DNA of 64,000 nt from an uncultured Chromatiaceae bacterium. GTDB taxonomy: Bacteria; Pseudomonadota; Gammaproteobacteria; Enterobacterales; Alteromonadaceae. Where the stretch lies: NCBI GenBank assembly GCA_937978655.1, contig CALJUX010000020.1, positions 182,166 through 246,165 of the forward strand, in the 5' to 3' direction. Under the pieces are notes generated by a model. That model was not told where the DNA came from. It ran no database searches and saw only the letters and a list, made by a program, of their open reading frames with translations. Both the position numbers and the translations under genes were made by a program. Numbering within the stretch: position 1 is the stretch's first letter; the number at the start of each line of letters is the position of its first letter. Of this stretch, positions 53,518-63,507 are shown piece after piece.

Positions 53518-55068
53518 CAGCGCGCCTCCGGCTGAGCAGTCGCCGCCAGCGGCGCTGTTTTGTCTGCCGACGCAGCAGCCGGCTGATCTGTCACCCGCCC
53601 TGCTGCCAGCAGCGCCAGAGCTTCAGCCCGGCTAATAGCCGCGGGCCGGGTCAGCACACTGCCAACAATAGCGGCGAGCAGGCTCAATAGCGTTGCCGGG
53701 ATCACCGGGTTGCCCCAAAATGCCTGAGCGCCCGGCCACCACAGCACCAGCAAAGACACCATGGGTGCTGTGACCAGTGCCGCCAGCGCACCGGTTTTAT
53801 TCAACCGGGTCCAGCGCAGTCCTACCACCGCCACCGCAAACAAACCGGACAACACCATACCCACCATGGTGGTGATATAGCCGATGATATTGTCCGCCAG
53901 CAGGGCAAAACCTAATGCCAGCGCCACCACGGCCACCAGCCCGAGGCGGGATAACAACACCACCTGCTGCGGGGGTGGCAAACGGCCACACAGCACTTTA
54001 TATAAGTCGCCAACCAGCACCGATACACCGGCGATCGCATCAGAACTGGCACTGGATAAGGTCGCGGAAATCCCGGCCAGCAGCACCAACACACCAAGCG
54101 CCAACGGCAGGGTATTTAATGCCAGAAACGGAAAAGCATAAGACGGGTTGTCCAGCGCCGGTGCCAGTTGCAGTGCTGCCAGGCCAAGCAGAGCTGGGAT
54201 CAACGAGAAAAATAAATACAACACGCCAGACCAGACAAAGGATTTACGAATAGCACTGACATCTTTGCCGGAATAAATACGCTGACGAAAACTTGGCGTC
54301 GCCAGCACACCAACAGCAACAGCAACCGCCAGCGACAAGCCCGGCAGCCAGCGGCCTGCGGCCTGCGGCTGTGTCCGGTTGCGCCGCCAGTAGTTCGGCC
54401 TGCTGCCGGATGGCGTCAAAACCACCGACTGCAGCCAGCGCAAAACCGGCCATCAAGACAAAACCGCAGAACAGGATCAGCGCCTGGATGGCGTCGGTCC
54501 AGACCACGGCGGTATAACCACCAATCACCACGTAAATGGCAAAACCGGCGGCGATCAATAACTTACTTTCGGTTAAACTCAGGCCGGTCAGCCAGGCCAG
54601 ATACATACTGCCACCGAGAATATGCGCGCCCAGCCAGCCGATACAGGCAATAAAAATCAGCACGCCAACCACATGACGCACTTGTTTATCGGCGCCGGTG
54701 TAATAACTCAGCTCTTCGGCCATGGTCAGGAAATTAAAGCGCCGCAGCGGGGCAAACCACCAGGCCAACAACAAAATACCAATACCACCACCGACGCCGT
54801 ATAACATGCCGGCCCAACCATGCTGGTAAGCATATCCGACCGCACCCATTGACGAACCGGTGCCCACCATTGTCGCCACCGTCGTGCCCAGCATCAGCCA
54901 AAACGGCAACGCGCGGCCACCGAGTAAAAAGTCTTCACCGCTTTGTTGGGCTTCGCCCTGCCGCCGGCGCGACACCCACCAGCCAAGCGTGATCATCGCC
55001 AGCAGATAGACGGCAAAACCCGCCAGAAACAGCCATTGCTGCTCTGTGTGTTGTATTGTTTGTTGCAT
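53517..55068 (-). pseudogene. Sodium:solute symporter (SSS family), frameshifted by a 7-bp duplication
   Basis: The N-terminal half reads from 55068 (FLAGFAVYLLAMITLGWWVS, GTTVATMVGTGSSMGAVGYA, the TVATMVGTGSS sodium-site type helix). The C-terminal half reads from about 54350 in another frame (GVLATPSFRQRIYSGKDV, GISATLSSASSDAIAGVSVL). At 54351-54364 the 7-mer GCGGCCT is present twice in tandem. Removing one copy joins the frames exactly as DTAAGRWLPGLSLAV and gives a 514-residue protein of normal SSS length. It may be a true mutation, a reversible slippage switch, or an assembly error. In the cluster it would import GlcNAc1A or a related sugar acid. Confidence 0.88.
54351..54364. repeat. 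7-bp tandem duplication GCGGCCT x2 causing the symporter frameshift
   Basis: Two perfect copies of GCGGCCT are followed by a third, imperfect GCGGCT. The extra unit changes frame by one. Slipped-strand mispairing would add or remove it easily. Confidence 0.85.
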
Positions 55069-55154
55069 GAAATTTTAATTCCCCGTTGCGCTGTCGCGCT
55101 GATGTACAGCCACGCAGACTGGCGGCTCTGCGGCCGCCTTGATGTGTTGCGTGC

Positions 55155-55538
55155 TTAGCTGCCTTTGTAGCAGGTGACGTCGACTTCAACTTTGCAGTCC
55201 ACCACCAGATCCGCCACGGCACAAATACGGGCCGGCGGATGGGCGCCAAACACTTCGCGGAACACTTTATTAAAAGAACCGAAATAACGCGGGTCGGTCA
55301 GCACCACAGTGACATGCACCACATGCTCCAGGCCATAACCGGCTTCCTGCATGATGTCGAGACAGTTTTGAATGGCCAGGCGCGACTGTTCGACAATACC
55401 ACCTTCAACCACTTCGCCATCTTTCATCGGCGTCTGGCCTGACACATACAACCAGCCACCAGCTTCGACTGCGCGGGAAAAAGGTAAAAACTGACCACCG
55501 GTGCCGGTGCCGCCTTCAGCGCCAAATCTGCGGATCAT
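55155..55538 (-). CDS. RidA/YjgF-family enamine/imine deaminase
   Basis: This 127-residue protein shows GGQFLPFSRAVEAGGWLYVSG, QSRLAIQNCLDIMQEAGYGL and the C-terminal PARICAVADLVVDCKVEVD with the catalytic-type Arg and Glu. RidA proteins hydrolyse reactive 2-aminoacrylate-like intermediates released by PLP lyases, which fits the PLP deaminase encoded at 57922. The ATG at 55538 has GGAG upstream. It begins five bases after the deacetylase stop. Confidence 0.88.
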   Translation of the reverse strand: MIRRFGAEGGTGTGGQFLPFSRAVEAGGWLYVSGQTPMKDGEVVEGGIVEQSRLAIQNCLDIMQEAGYGLEHVVHVTVVLTDPRYFGSFNKVFREVFGAHPPARICAVADLVVDCKVEVDVTCYKGS

Positions 55539-55543
55539 GGGTA

Positions 55544-57013
55544 TTACTCCTGTACATTGTTGGAAGATAAACGCGGCAGGAAACGGCCGGCACGCGCACC
55601 GGTCGCCGCCCCCTGCTGATAACTGAGCACACCATTGACCCAAACGGCGGCAATACCGGCGGCACAGGCCACCGGCGCGGTAAAAGTGGCGGTATCACGC
55701 ACCAGCGCCGGATCAAACAACACCAGGTCAGCCTGATAACCTTCGCGCAACAAGCCACGGCCCGGCAGGTTAAAATTCGCCGCTGACAACGCTGTCATTT
55801 TATACACAGCTTCAGGCAGGCCAAACAGTTGCAGATCGCGGCAATAATGGCCCAATACGCGCGGAAAGGCGCCCCACAGCCGTGGATGCGGCATCGGGTC
55901 ACAAGGCAGACCGTCCGAGCCAATCATGCTGAAAGGTTGCTGCAAAAAACGCTGCACATCGGCTTCATTCATGCCGTGGTAGACCGCGCCAGCCGGCATC
56001 AGCCGCTCTGCAGCGTCGTGTAAACTGCACTGCCAGTCGGTGGCGATGTCCGCCAATAAACGCCCGGCCATCGCTGGTTCTGCGTCGGACCAGGTGATAA
56101 AAATGTCAAAATCGCCTGTGACCTGCGCCAAATCCAACGTGCTGGAACTGGCCGAATACGGATAACAGTCACAGCTGAGTTGTTGCTGTTGCCGTCGGGC
56201 GGCAAAAAAATCCAGTACTTCAGCCGAGCGGCCCCAATTGGCCACGCCGGCGCATTTTAAATGCGACACCACCACCGGCACTTTCAACGCTTCGCCCAAA
56301 TCGGCCGCCTCAGTCAGCGCATCGAGAATGCCGTCAAATTCAGTGCGTAAATGCGTGGTGTAAATGGCGCCGGCGGCAGCAAGTGGTGCCGCCAACGCCA
56401 GTAATTCTGCCGCCGGCGCACAGCTGGCGTTGTGATACGCCAGGCCGGAACTTAAGCCCAAAGCGCCTTGTGCCAGCGCAGCTTCCAGCATTGCCCGCAT
56501 CTGGCTGATCTCCGCCTCAGTCGCAGGCCGGTCCAGCCGGTCCATCGTGCTGGCTCTGAGTGCCGTATGGCCGACCAGAGCCGCGACATTCAACGCCGGC
56601 TCAGCCGCATCCACCGCGGCGGCATAGTCGGCAAACGCCGGATAACAAAAATCGGCGCTGTGACCGAGCAGATTCATCGGATCCGGCACTGTGGCAGAGC
56701 GCAGCGTCACCGGCGCGGCGCTGATGCCGCAGTTGCCGGTGATCACCGTGGTGACGCCCTGACTGAGTTTCGCCAGCAGCTGTGGATTGCGCAGCACTTC
56801 CAAATCGTCATGGGTATGCACATCAATAAAACCGGGCGCCAGCACCAGCCCGTGCGCATCCAGCACTGTGGTGGCCCGCACGTCCGCAGCGGATAAATCA
56901 CCAATCGCAGCGATTTTGCCGTCGCATACGGCCAAATCCGCCAGCCAGCCCGGCCGGCCACTGCCATCAAGCAGCAGGGCGCCACGGATCAGCAGGTCAA
57001 ATTGATACGGCAT
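55544..57013 (-). CDS. D-aminoacylase-family deacetylase (probable N-acetylglucosaminate deacetylase)
   Basis: The 489-residue amidohydrolase shows the metal ligands in VLAPGFIDVHTHDD, the bridging Cys in VITGNCGISAAP, HLRTEFDGILDA, VVSHLKCAG, and the late catalytic Asp in MIGSDGLPCDPMPHPRLWG. The family removes acyl groups from N-acyl-D-amino acids. In oxidative chitin use a member deacetylates GlcNAc1A, which is chemically a D-amino-acid-like acid. The ATG at 57013 has AGGAG four bases upstream. Substrate is inferred from neighbours; classical N-acyl-D-amino acids remain possible. Confidence 0.85.
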   Translation of the reverse strand: MPYQFDLLIRGALLLDGSGRPGWLADLAVCDGKIAAIGDLSAADVRATTVLDAHGLVLAPGFIDVHTHDDLEVLRNPQLLAKLSQGVTTVITGNCGISAAPVTLRSATVPDPMNLLGHSADFCYPAFADYAAAVDAAEPALNVAALVGHTALRASTMDRLDRPATEAEISQMRAMLEAALAQGALGLSSGLAYHNASCAPAAELLALAAPLAAAGAIYTTHLRTEFDGILDALTEAADLGEALKVPVVVSHLKCAGVANWGRSAEVLDFFAARRQQQQLSCDCYPYSASSSTLDLAQVTGDFDIFITWSDAEPAMAGRLLADIATDWQCSLHDAAERLMPAGAVYHGMNEADVQRFLQQPFSMIGSDGLPCDPMPHPRLWGAFPRVLGHYCRDLQLFGLPEAVYKMTALSAANFNLPGRGLLREGYQADLVLFDPALVRDTATFTAPVACAAGIAAVWVNGVLSYQQGAATGARAGRFLPRLSSNNVQE

Positions 57014-57036
57014 ATCGCTCCTGGCATGTTGCACTG

Positions 57037-57888
57037 TTAATCCCCCAACGGCAGGCGCTCAGGCCCCTGGCGATGTTCATCCAGTTCATGTTTGATCCGG
57101 CGCAGTTTTTCGCGTGATTTGCGCTGATTCAGCACGGCGATTTGACTGACCAGAATGTCAATCGCCGCCAGCATCACATAACGTGACGCGCTGGGTTTAT
57201 AAATAAAATCAGATTCTTGCGTCATGATTGGCAAGTGAATATTCGCCAGCGCGGACAACCGGCTGTCCGGACAAATCGCAATCACCTGGCTGCCATAATC
57301 TTTGGCGATCTGCACTGCGGCTTCAACATCGGGGCTATAACCACTCAATGACAAACACAACACCACATCGCCTTTGTCGACGCTGGCCGCCGTCATCCGC
57401 ATCAGCAGCGGATCTGAATAGGCGTTGCTTGGTACACAGAGCCGGAATAGCCGGTTATGTGCTTCCTGCGCCAGCACAGAGCTGCCACCGCCGACGCCAA
57501 AAATCAGCACCTTGGGCGCGGCGATCATCAGCTGCGCTGCGGCATCTGTCACTTCCGGCTTAATCAGACCGCTATTGAGCTGCAGAATATCGATGATGGC
57601 GCTGTAAATCGCCGGGATGTCTTTTTGCTCCACCGGTTTTTCAGTGATAAAACGTTCACCAATCGCCGCCGACTGCGCCAGCCGTAGTTTCAGCTCGCGC
57701 ACATTGGCGCACTGCAGCGCACGCGCCAGCCGGGTAATACTGGCGTGACTGACGCCGGCTTTGTCGGCCAGTTCGTTAATCGGCGCATTGGCCGCGTAAT
57801 TCAGGTCGTGCAGGATAAACCTGGCCACCTTTTGTTCGGAGGGCCGCAGGTGGGCCAGGCATTCATGAATTCTTGACACTATATCCAC
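57037..57888 (-). CDS. RpiR/MurR-family regulator (HTH-SIS)
   Basis: This 283-residue regulator has an N-terminal RpiR helix-turn-helix (SEQKVARFILHDL, INELADKAGVSHASITRLARAL). A C-terminal SIS sugar-phosphate-binding domain has KVLIFGVGGGSSVLAQEAHNRL-type loop (FGVGGGSSVLAQE) and DVVLCLSLSGYSPDVEAA. It should repress the cluster until a phosphorylated sugar acid such as KDPG builds up. It lies inside the operon it probably controls. Confidence 0.9.
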   Translation of the reverse strand: MDIVSRIHECLAHLRPSEQKVARFILHDLNYAANAPINELADKAGVSHASITRLARALQCANVRELKLRLAQSAAIGERFITEKPVEQKDIPAIYSAIIDILQLNSGLIKPEVTDAAAQLMIAAPKVLIFGVGGGSSVLAQEAHNRLFRLCVPSNAYSDPLLMRMTAASVDKGDVVLCLSLSGYSPDVEAAVQIAKDYGSQVIAICPDSRLSALANIHLPIMTQESDFIYKPSASRYVMLAAIDILVSQIAVLNQRKSREKLRRIKHELDEHRQGPERLPLGD

Positions 57889-57921
57889 AGCAAAGGGTCT
57901 CCAAGACGTTGTGCTTGCTGA

Positions 57922-59199
57922 TTAAAACTCGGTCGCCAATACCCGGCGCACGACAAAATCTGCATCCAATACCGCCAGTTGCCGCCATTTATCCAGCGTC
58001 AGACAAGGGTGAGATGCGGAAAAAGCCAGCATATCACCAACCATCAAATCTGTGTCAGCCGGGATCTGCAGCTGCAGATGCTGGTCCATAATTTTGCAGG
58101 CCTGCCAGCCTGACCCCACCGGCAGTGGCGCGGTCATCCCAGGGCGATACCACAGCTGCGGCTGCGGTAAACCGGCGTCAAAGGCCGCGTCGCGTTTACC
58201 CAGGCCAATAATGGCAAGGCCAGGTTCCGGCCGCGACAACACATATCCCCACAGTTGCAGTGCATCTTCCAGAGCCCCCGGCACCAGACAGGCCTGCGGA
58301 CTGCGCGCCAGTACCTGTTGCTGTGCATCCTGATAAATACCGCTGTCGTGCAGGGCGTAACAACCGGGGCGCAGCACCAGCGCAAACCCCTGTTGGCTGA
58401 GTCCACTTTGCAGAAATTCGTCAGCGACCAAATCATAATTGGCCGAACCGGCACCACTGACCAGCAGCTGGCCGCCCGCTGTTGGCTGTAACCAGCCGGC
58501 TTGTTGCAGTGCCGCCGTGGTCTGATAGCAGTCACGGATAAACTGGCGTAGCGCGGCTTCGCCGCCTTTGACCATGCCTTCGTAAAACTCGACACCACAG
58601 AGCTGCAGCGCCGGATAAAGACGGATTTGTTCAGCCAGTGTCAGCGCCGCCGTTTCTCCCCGCACGCCACAACGCCCACCGGGTACACCCAGTTCTAACA
58701 ACAGATTTAACCGCACGCCGGCAGCGGCCATTTCTTGCTGCAGCGCAGGCAATTGGGCGGCGTCATCGATCAGACAATAAAATTCCAGCCCTGCGGCGAT
58801 TAATGCCGCCATCTGGCGTTGTTCAGCGCGGCCAACCAGCGGATTGGCCAACAGAATGCGTTTGACGCCGGCCCGCACAGCACTTTGCACTTGCGGCACT
58901 GTGGCCAATGTCATGCCCCAGGCGCCGGCTGCTTGTTGTGCCCGGAATAATTCCGGTGTCATCGCCGTTTTGCCATGTGGCGCCAGCAACGCCTGACTTT
59001 GCGCGGCAAATCTGGCCATCCACTGCAAATTACGCTCTAAGGCGGGCCAGTTCAGCGTCGCCACTGGCAGGCAGAGTTCGCCGTCCAGCAAAGACCAGCC
59101 TTGCTTGCCCAATTGCGCCCAGTCTCCCAGACCTTTGCCGGTTTGCGCCAAAGCATTCACTGCAACATCAGTTATTGAAACACCAGATAAATCAGTCAC
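57922..59199 (-). CDS. PLP-dependent deaminase of the D-threonine aldolase / D-serine dehydratase type
   Basis: This 425-residue protein has an alanine-racemase-type N-terminal barrel. The PLP lysine lies in LLAPHGKTAMTPELF, and SGAGSANYDL is part of the phosphate-binding region. The C-terminal beta domain has the zinc-site HxC in SASHPCLTLDKW, as in D-serine dehydratase. In this cluster it likely converts D-glucosaminate to 2-keto-3-deoxygluconate and ammonia. The start is a GTG at 59199, with AGAGG nine bases upstream; longer readings lack a ribosome site and begin with a non-homologous stretch. Confidence 0.82.
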   Translation of the reverse strand: MTDLSGVSITDVAVNALAQTGKGLGDWAQLGKQGWSLLDGELCLPVATLNWPALERNLQWMARFAAQSQALLAPHGKTAMTPELFRAQQAAGAWGMTLATVPQVQSAVRAGVKRILLANPLVGRAEQRQMAALIAAGLEFYCLIDDAAQLPALQQEMAAAGVRLNLLLELGVPGGRCGVRGETAALTLAEQIRLYPALQLCGVEFYEGMVKGGEAALRQFIRDCYQTTAALQQAGWLQPTAGGQLLVSGAGSANYDLVADEFLQSGLSQQGFALVLRPGCYALHDSGIYQDAQQQVLARSPQACLVPGALEDALQLWGYVLSRPEPGLAIIGLGKRDAAFDAGLPQPQLWYRPGMTAPLPVGSGWQACKIMDQHLQLQIPADTDLMVGDMLAFSASHPCLTLDKWRQLAVLDADFVVRRVLATEF

Positions 59200-59481
59200 T
59201 TCAGAATTCCTCTTTTTACAGCCCGGTTTTTTATCACGCCGGCAGTGGCCAAAACAGCACCAGTTCCTGCTGTAAAAATAATCGTTGTATCCCACTAAAA
59301 TATCGTGTTAAAACATAACAAGCAAGACCAATAATAAAAGTTATTTAATAACAATAAAGCATTTCACCGCACTCAAAATCAGCGGGCGACGGCAGCCCTG
59401 TTGCGTGATCCCACGCAGCCATAACGCAGCCGCGACCCGCATCTACAAGGTGAAAACAACAAGTTATTGCAGAGGAACATC
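59200..59481. promoter_or_regulatory. Divergent control region of the chitin cluster
   Basis: This 282-base AT-rich region lies between the minus-strand catabolic operon and the plus-strand receptor gene. It contains two small dyads: TGTTA-AAACA-TAACA at 59306-59320 and GTTATTTAATAAC at 59340-59352. They are candidate RpiR sites, but small A/T dyads are common, so confidence is low for the sites themselves. Confidence 0.4.
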
Positions 59482-62421
59482 ATGTTACATCCACAATTCC
59501 GCCTCAGTTTGCTGGCGTTATCTATCGTGCTGAGCACGCAGGCCACAGCGCAAACTGCAGCTGCGGCACAGAAAAACACCGCGGACAACGCGGAACAACA
59601 GGTCGAACGTTTGGAAATCCGCGGCATCGCCGCCAGTAACAAACAAAACCTGAATAACAAAAGATTCAGTGAACAGGTGGTCGACACTATCACCGCCGAA
59701 GATTTGGGCAAGCTGCCGGATGTGACTATCACCGACACGCTGCAGCGCATTCCCGGTGTACAAATCCGCCGCTCGGCCGGTGAAGGTTCGACGGTGAACG
59801 TGCGCGGCATGCCGCAGGTCACCACGCTGCTAAACGGCGAGCAGTTTTTATCGGCGGGTTCGCTCACCACAGTGCAGCCGGATTTTACTGACATTCCGTC
59901 GGCACTCATCGCCGGCATCGACGTACTGAAATCACCGATGGCGAATGTGCTGGCCGGCGGCATTTCCGGCACGCTGGATTTAAAAACCTGGCGGCCGCTG
60001 GATTTAAAACCCGGCAGTACTTTTGCTTTTAACACTGAATTGACCCGCGGCAGCCTGTCGAAAGAAAACGACGGCAAAGTGTCGTTGTTCGGCGGTTATA
60101 AATCCGACGATGAAAAATTCGCCGCGGTGATGACGCTGTCGTATGACCAGAATAATCTTGCCAACTACTTAAACGGCGCCATCCTGAACGCGATGGAAGT
60201 GATTGGTGAAAACGAAAAAGACTTGCGCGATTTTAATAAAGACGGCGATAAAAACGACACTTTCTTCACCCAGCGTTATTACGGCGTGATGGACCGCACC
60301 ACCGAGCGCGACCGCATCGGCGCCAATGCCTCTGTGCAGTATGTATTGAGCGATACGCTGACGCTGACCGCCGATCTGTTCCACACCCAAATGGATGACG
60401 CTGACCGCAAACAAGGTTTGATGGTCGACAGCGCGCGCGGCAATAACTGGGCTTATTCGGACCAATTTATCCCGCGCGCCGACGGCCCGCTCGGCGGCAA
60501 AATCTATACCGTGAGCGAAGCGCTGTATCAGGTGCGCCGTGTCAGCGCTTATTCCGAAAGCCTGACCAACGATCGCGAATCGACCAATATCAACCTGCAG
60601 CTCGACTTTGATAACAAAGACAATTTCTCTGGCTCAGTACGTTATTTACGCGGCGACGCCAGCCGTGACCATACCGAAAACGTCGCACATGCGTACGTTA
60701 CCAGCGGCGCGCAACATGGCCTGATGCGCAACGTCGGCAACGGCATTGAACCGGTCAACCCACGCGGTTATGGCCCGGCCGATATTCCGGTGCAGTTCAG
60801 CCGCGGCGGTAAATATATCAGCCTGAGTTACCCGCAAGGTTTTGCCCAGGACATCAAACGCACCAATTTAGTCTCGACCTATTCTGAGAATAATTTCCAC
60901 GAAGAAGCCACGCTCGACGTGCTGCGCGCTGACGGCAAATATGCTTTTGAACTGGGCGATATTCAGTCGGTATCCTTTGGCCTTCGCACCGCCAAACGCG
61001 ATGTTGACCGCGATACTTTTATCCTGGTGGCGCCGTTTAAAACCGGCAATTTATCAGCCGACGTGATGTGGAAAGATTCGGGTGCCTCTTTAGGCGACAC
61101 CAACGGTGATGGCGTGGCCAACGTCGCGCTCGGTGATTTAACCTTAGGCCGCGCCTGGTATTTTGACGAATTGCCGGCCGGCTGGGTGCATCAGGTCAAC
61201 GGCTTTGGCCCGGCAAGTAAAGACAGCTTTTATCTGATTAACCCCAAGGCGCTGGATAACCCGTTCGAGTCACAAAACCAGCTGTATCCGGGCAATAAAA
61301 AGCTGTCTGACCCGGCGAAAAGTTATGGCGTGACCCAAACCGACCACAGCGCTTATCTGAAACTGGATTTAGACGGCGAAATTGCCAGCCTGCCGTATCA
61401 GGCTAATCTCGGCGCGCAGTACATCAAAACCGACCTGGAAATTCTGCAGAATCTGGTCGGCAGCGCCCGGCCCTGTTCGCTCTGTACCGCCGCGATTAAA
61501 GCCGGCGAAGAGCAAATCGACCGCGACGATGACACAGTACTGCCATCGGCCAACTTCCGACTCGACCTTAGCGATGAACTGATTTTACGCGCCGCTTACG
61601 GCAAAACCCTGACCAACCTCGATTTTGCCAAACTGGCCGGTGGTGTGTCAGTCGGCCGCACCCGCGCCGGTGACGTGCTCGCCAAAGAATATGGGGTGTC
61701 ACCGGATTTATTAGTTGCAGTCAGCGGTCGTCAGAACGGTAACCCGTTGCTGCAACCATGGCGCTCCACCAACTATAACCTTGGCCTGGAGTGGTATTAC
61801 GACAGCGCAAGCCTGCTCAGCGTCGGCCTGTTCCGGATGAACATCGACTCCTTTATCGAAAAAGGCCAGGTGATGAAAGGCCTGCCGGACATCGACGGCG
61901 TGGTGCGGCGTGAAGTGCCGGTCGACACCGAAATTAACGGCAAAGGCGGCACGGTCAAAGGCGTTGAAGTGACCTGGCAACAAAGTTTTGATTTCCTGCC
62001 GGGGATCTGGAGCGGTTTAGGCACCACGCTGAACTACACCTATGCGCCGTCGGACAGCGCCAACAAAGATGTCTATGGCGCGACCTTGCCCATTCAGGAC
62101 AACTCAGAAAATTCCGGCAACGCCGTGCTCTGGTATGAAAAAGACGGCCTGCAGCTGCGCGTCGCCGCCAACTACCGCAGCGACCGGCTGGATTCTCTGG
62201 CCATTCCACTGGGTAAAGGTGTAGTGCCAATCTGGACGCAATCGACGGTGTATGTCGACGCCTCCGCCAGCTACGACCTGTTTGAACACAGCAGCGTCTA
62301 CCTGCAGGTCAGCAACCTGACCGGCGAGTTTGAAAACAACTACGCGCAGTGGCGCGATCATGTCATCTACCAGAACGTCTACGAAAAACGCTGGACGCTC
62401 GGCTGGCGCAGCCGCTTCTGA
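59482..62421 (+). CDS. TonB-dependent receptor of the oligosaccharide-uptake (TIGR01782) type
   Basis: This 979-residue receptor has a signal peptide (LLALSIVLSTQATAQT). The plug starts RFSEQVVDTITAEDLGKLPD, a signature of the large Xanthomonas/Caulobacter-type receptors used for oligosaccharides, then IPGVQIRRSAGEGSTVNVRG. The barrel ends WTLGWRSRF with a terminal Phe. The ATG at 59482 has GAGG six bases upstream. Divergent from the chitin operon, it should import chitooligosaccharides, possibly C1-oxidised. A strong terminator follows. Confidence 0.9.
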   Translation: MLHPQFRLSLLALSIVLSTQATAQTAAAAQKNTADNAEQQVERLEIRGIAASNKQNLNNKRFSEQVVDTITAEDLGKLPDVTITDTLQRIPGVQIRRSAGEGSTVNVRGMPQVTTLLNGEQFLSAGSLTTVQPDFTDIPSALIAGIDVLKSPMANVLAGGISGTLDLKTWRPLDLKPGSTFAFNTELTRGSLSKENDGKVSLFGGYKSDDEKFAAVMTLSYDQNNLANYLNGAILNAMEVIGENEKDLRDFNKDGDKNDTFFTQRYYGVMDRTTERDRIGANASVQYVLSDTLTLTADLFHTQMDDADRKQGLMVDSARGNNWAYSDQFIPRADGPLGGKIYTVSEALYQVRRVSAYSESLTNDRESTNINLQLDFDNKDNFSGSVRYLRGDASRDHTENVAHAYVTSGAQHGLMRNVGNGIEPVNPRGYGPADIPVQFSRGGKYISLSYPQGFAQDIKRTNLVSTYSENNFHEEATLDVLRADGKYAFELGDIQSVSFGLRTAKRDVDRDTFILVAPFKTGNLSADVMWKDSGASLGDTNGDGVANVALGDLTLGRAWYFDELPAGWVHQVNGFGPASKDSFYLINPKALDNPFESQNQLYPGNKKLSDPAKSYGVTQTDHSAYLKLDLDGEIASLPYQANLGAQYIKTDLEILQNLVGSARPCSLCTAAIKAGEEQIDRDDDTVLPSANFRLDLSDELILRAAYGKTLTNLDFAKLAGGVSVGRTRAGDVLAKEYGVSPDLLVAVSGRQNGNPLLQPWRSTNYNLGLEWYYDSASLLSVGLFRMNIDSFIEKGQVMKGLPDIDGVVRREVPVDTEINGKGGTVKGVEVTWQQSFDFLPGIWSGLGTTLNYTYAPSDSANKDVYGATLPIQDNSENSGNAVLWYEKDGLQLRVAANYRSDRLDSLAIPLGKGVVPIWTQSTVYVDASASYDLFEHSSVYLQVSNLTGEFENNYAQWRDHVIYQNVYEKRWTLGWRSRF

Positions 62422-62461
62422 TGTTCAAGCGCAAAACACTCCCTGTTTGAGTGCGGTACTT

Positions 62462-62483
62462 GGGGCCTTCGGGCCCCTTTTTT
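62462..62483 (+). terminator. Rho-independent terminator after the receptor gene
   Basis: GGGGCC and GGCCCC pair around TTCG, an extra-stable tetraloop, and six T follow. It lies about 40 bases past the stop codon. Confidence 0.9.
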
Positions 62484-62636
62484 GTGCGTCAGCAACCGGA
62501 GCGGCCTGCCGTGTTGACGCCAACACGTATGACCGTCACTTCGCGATCAGGCGGATTTTATTTCTGTCTGCACTGACCATTCTGGCGCCGCGCTGCGTAG
62601 TTAAAGCAGTTCCTCATTTCAGCAAAAGAGCCCGCT

Positions 62637-62828
62637 ATGTTTAATTTCTTTAAGCGCGACCCGTTACAAAAACTCCGTCAGCAATACGATGCCAAAGCAG
62701 AACAGGCCATGCTGGCACAACGCAAAGGCGATATGCGCTTATTTGCCGATTTAACCGCTGAAGCCGAAGCGCTGTGGGAGCAGTATCAGCAACTGGAGCG
62801 CGCCACACAGGCGGAACCACGCACTTAA
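62637..62828 (+). CDS. Small DUF6435 (Lacal_2735-like) protein
   Basis: This 63-residue charged helical protein begins FNFFKRDPLQKLRQQYDAKA and continues AMLAQRKGDMRLFADLTAEA, the pattern of a small conserved family annotated as Lacal_2735/DUF6435. AAGAG lies six bases before the ATG. It is cytosolic and of unknown function. Confidence 0.75.
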   Translation: MFNFFKRDPLQKLRQQYDAKAEQAMLAQRKGDMRLFADLTAEAEALWEQYQQLERATQAEPRT

Positions 62829-62988
62829 GCGCTGCTGTTGCCTGCCTCTGTCCGACGCGTGCCCGTATTCTCTGCCTGGTGAGGCAACGCTGTAATCGGT
62901 ACTTATGTTTATATTTTGTTTCAAAAACAAAGTAAATCCGATAGCGTGGTTTCAGCCATAGCGACGGCATTACAGCCAAGGACCACAG

Positions 62989-63507
62989 ATGAATACGGCA
63001 GGGACTGCAACACCGCATGACGGCTCGGAACACCACAGGATCCATCAGACAGCCCCGCAACCGCTGGCCTTTGGTGGCTGGTTGTGGTTACTCGGTTGTG
63101 GCATTTGGCTTGGGCCTTTCCGCTTGTTGTTTAACCTCTTTGGTTTGTACCAACCCCTGTTCAGCAACGGTCATTTTTCCGATATCCTGCACGCCGGCTC
63201 AGCCGGTTTTATTGGGCTGATTGTCGCCGAGATGGTGCTGAATCTGCTGATGCTAGCCATTTCGGTCTATCTGATTTATTTGTTTATGCGTAAAAGTCGC
63301 TTATTACCGAAGTGGTTTTTTATCCTGGCTACAATTGCTGCCACATTTATCCTCGGTGACACCCTGATCACCAGCCTGATGTTCCCGCAACTCGAAGTCT
63401 GGACCAGTGACATCATAAAATCCCTGCTCAACAGCGCCATCGCACTGTGTATTTGGGTGCCTTATTTGTATCGCTCCGAGCGGGCAAAAAATACTTTTGT
63501 TTGTTAG
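62989..63507 (+). CDS. DUF2569 membrane protein
   Basis: The 172-residue protein has four hydrophobic helices. GGWLWLLGCGIWLGPFRLLF, then LIYLFMRKSRLLPKWFFIL and PYLYRSERAKNTFV at the C-terminus are typical of DUF2569. The first 25 residues are polar and His-rich. No functional partner is visible nearby. Confidence 0.82.
   Translation: MNTAGTATPHDGSEHHRIHQTAPQPLAFGGWLWLLGCGIWLGPFRLLFNLFGLYQPLFSNGHFSDILHAGSAGFIGLIVAEMVLNLLMLAISVYLIYLFMRKSRLLPKWFFILATIAATFILGDTLITSLMFPQLEVWTSDIIKSLLNSAIALCIWVPYLYRSERAKNTFVC

Noticed and set aside
53517..55068. Two separate genes, one for each half of the symporter
   Set aside because: Each half lacks the other's transmembrane helices and a single 7-bp unit explains the split, so one broken gene is the simpler reading.
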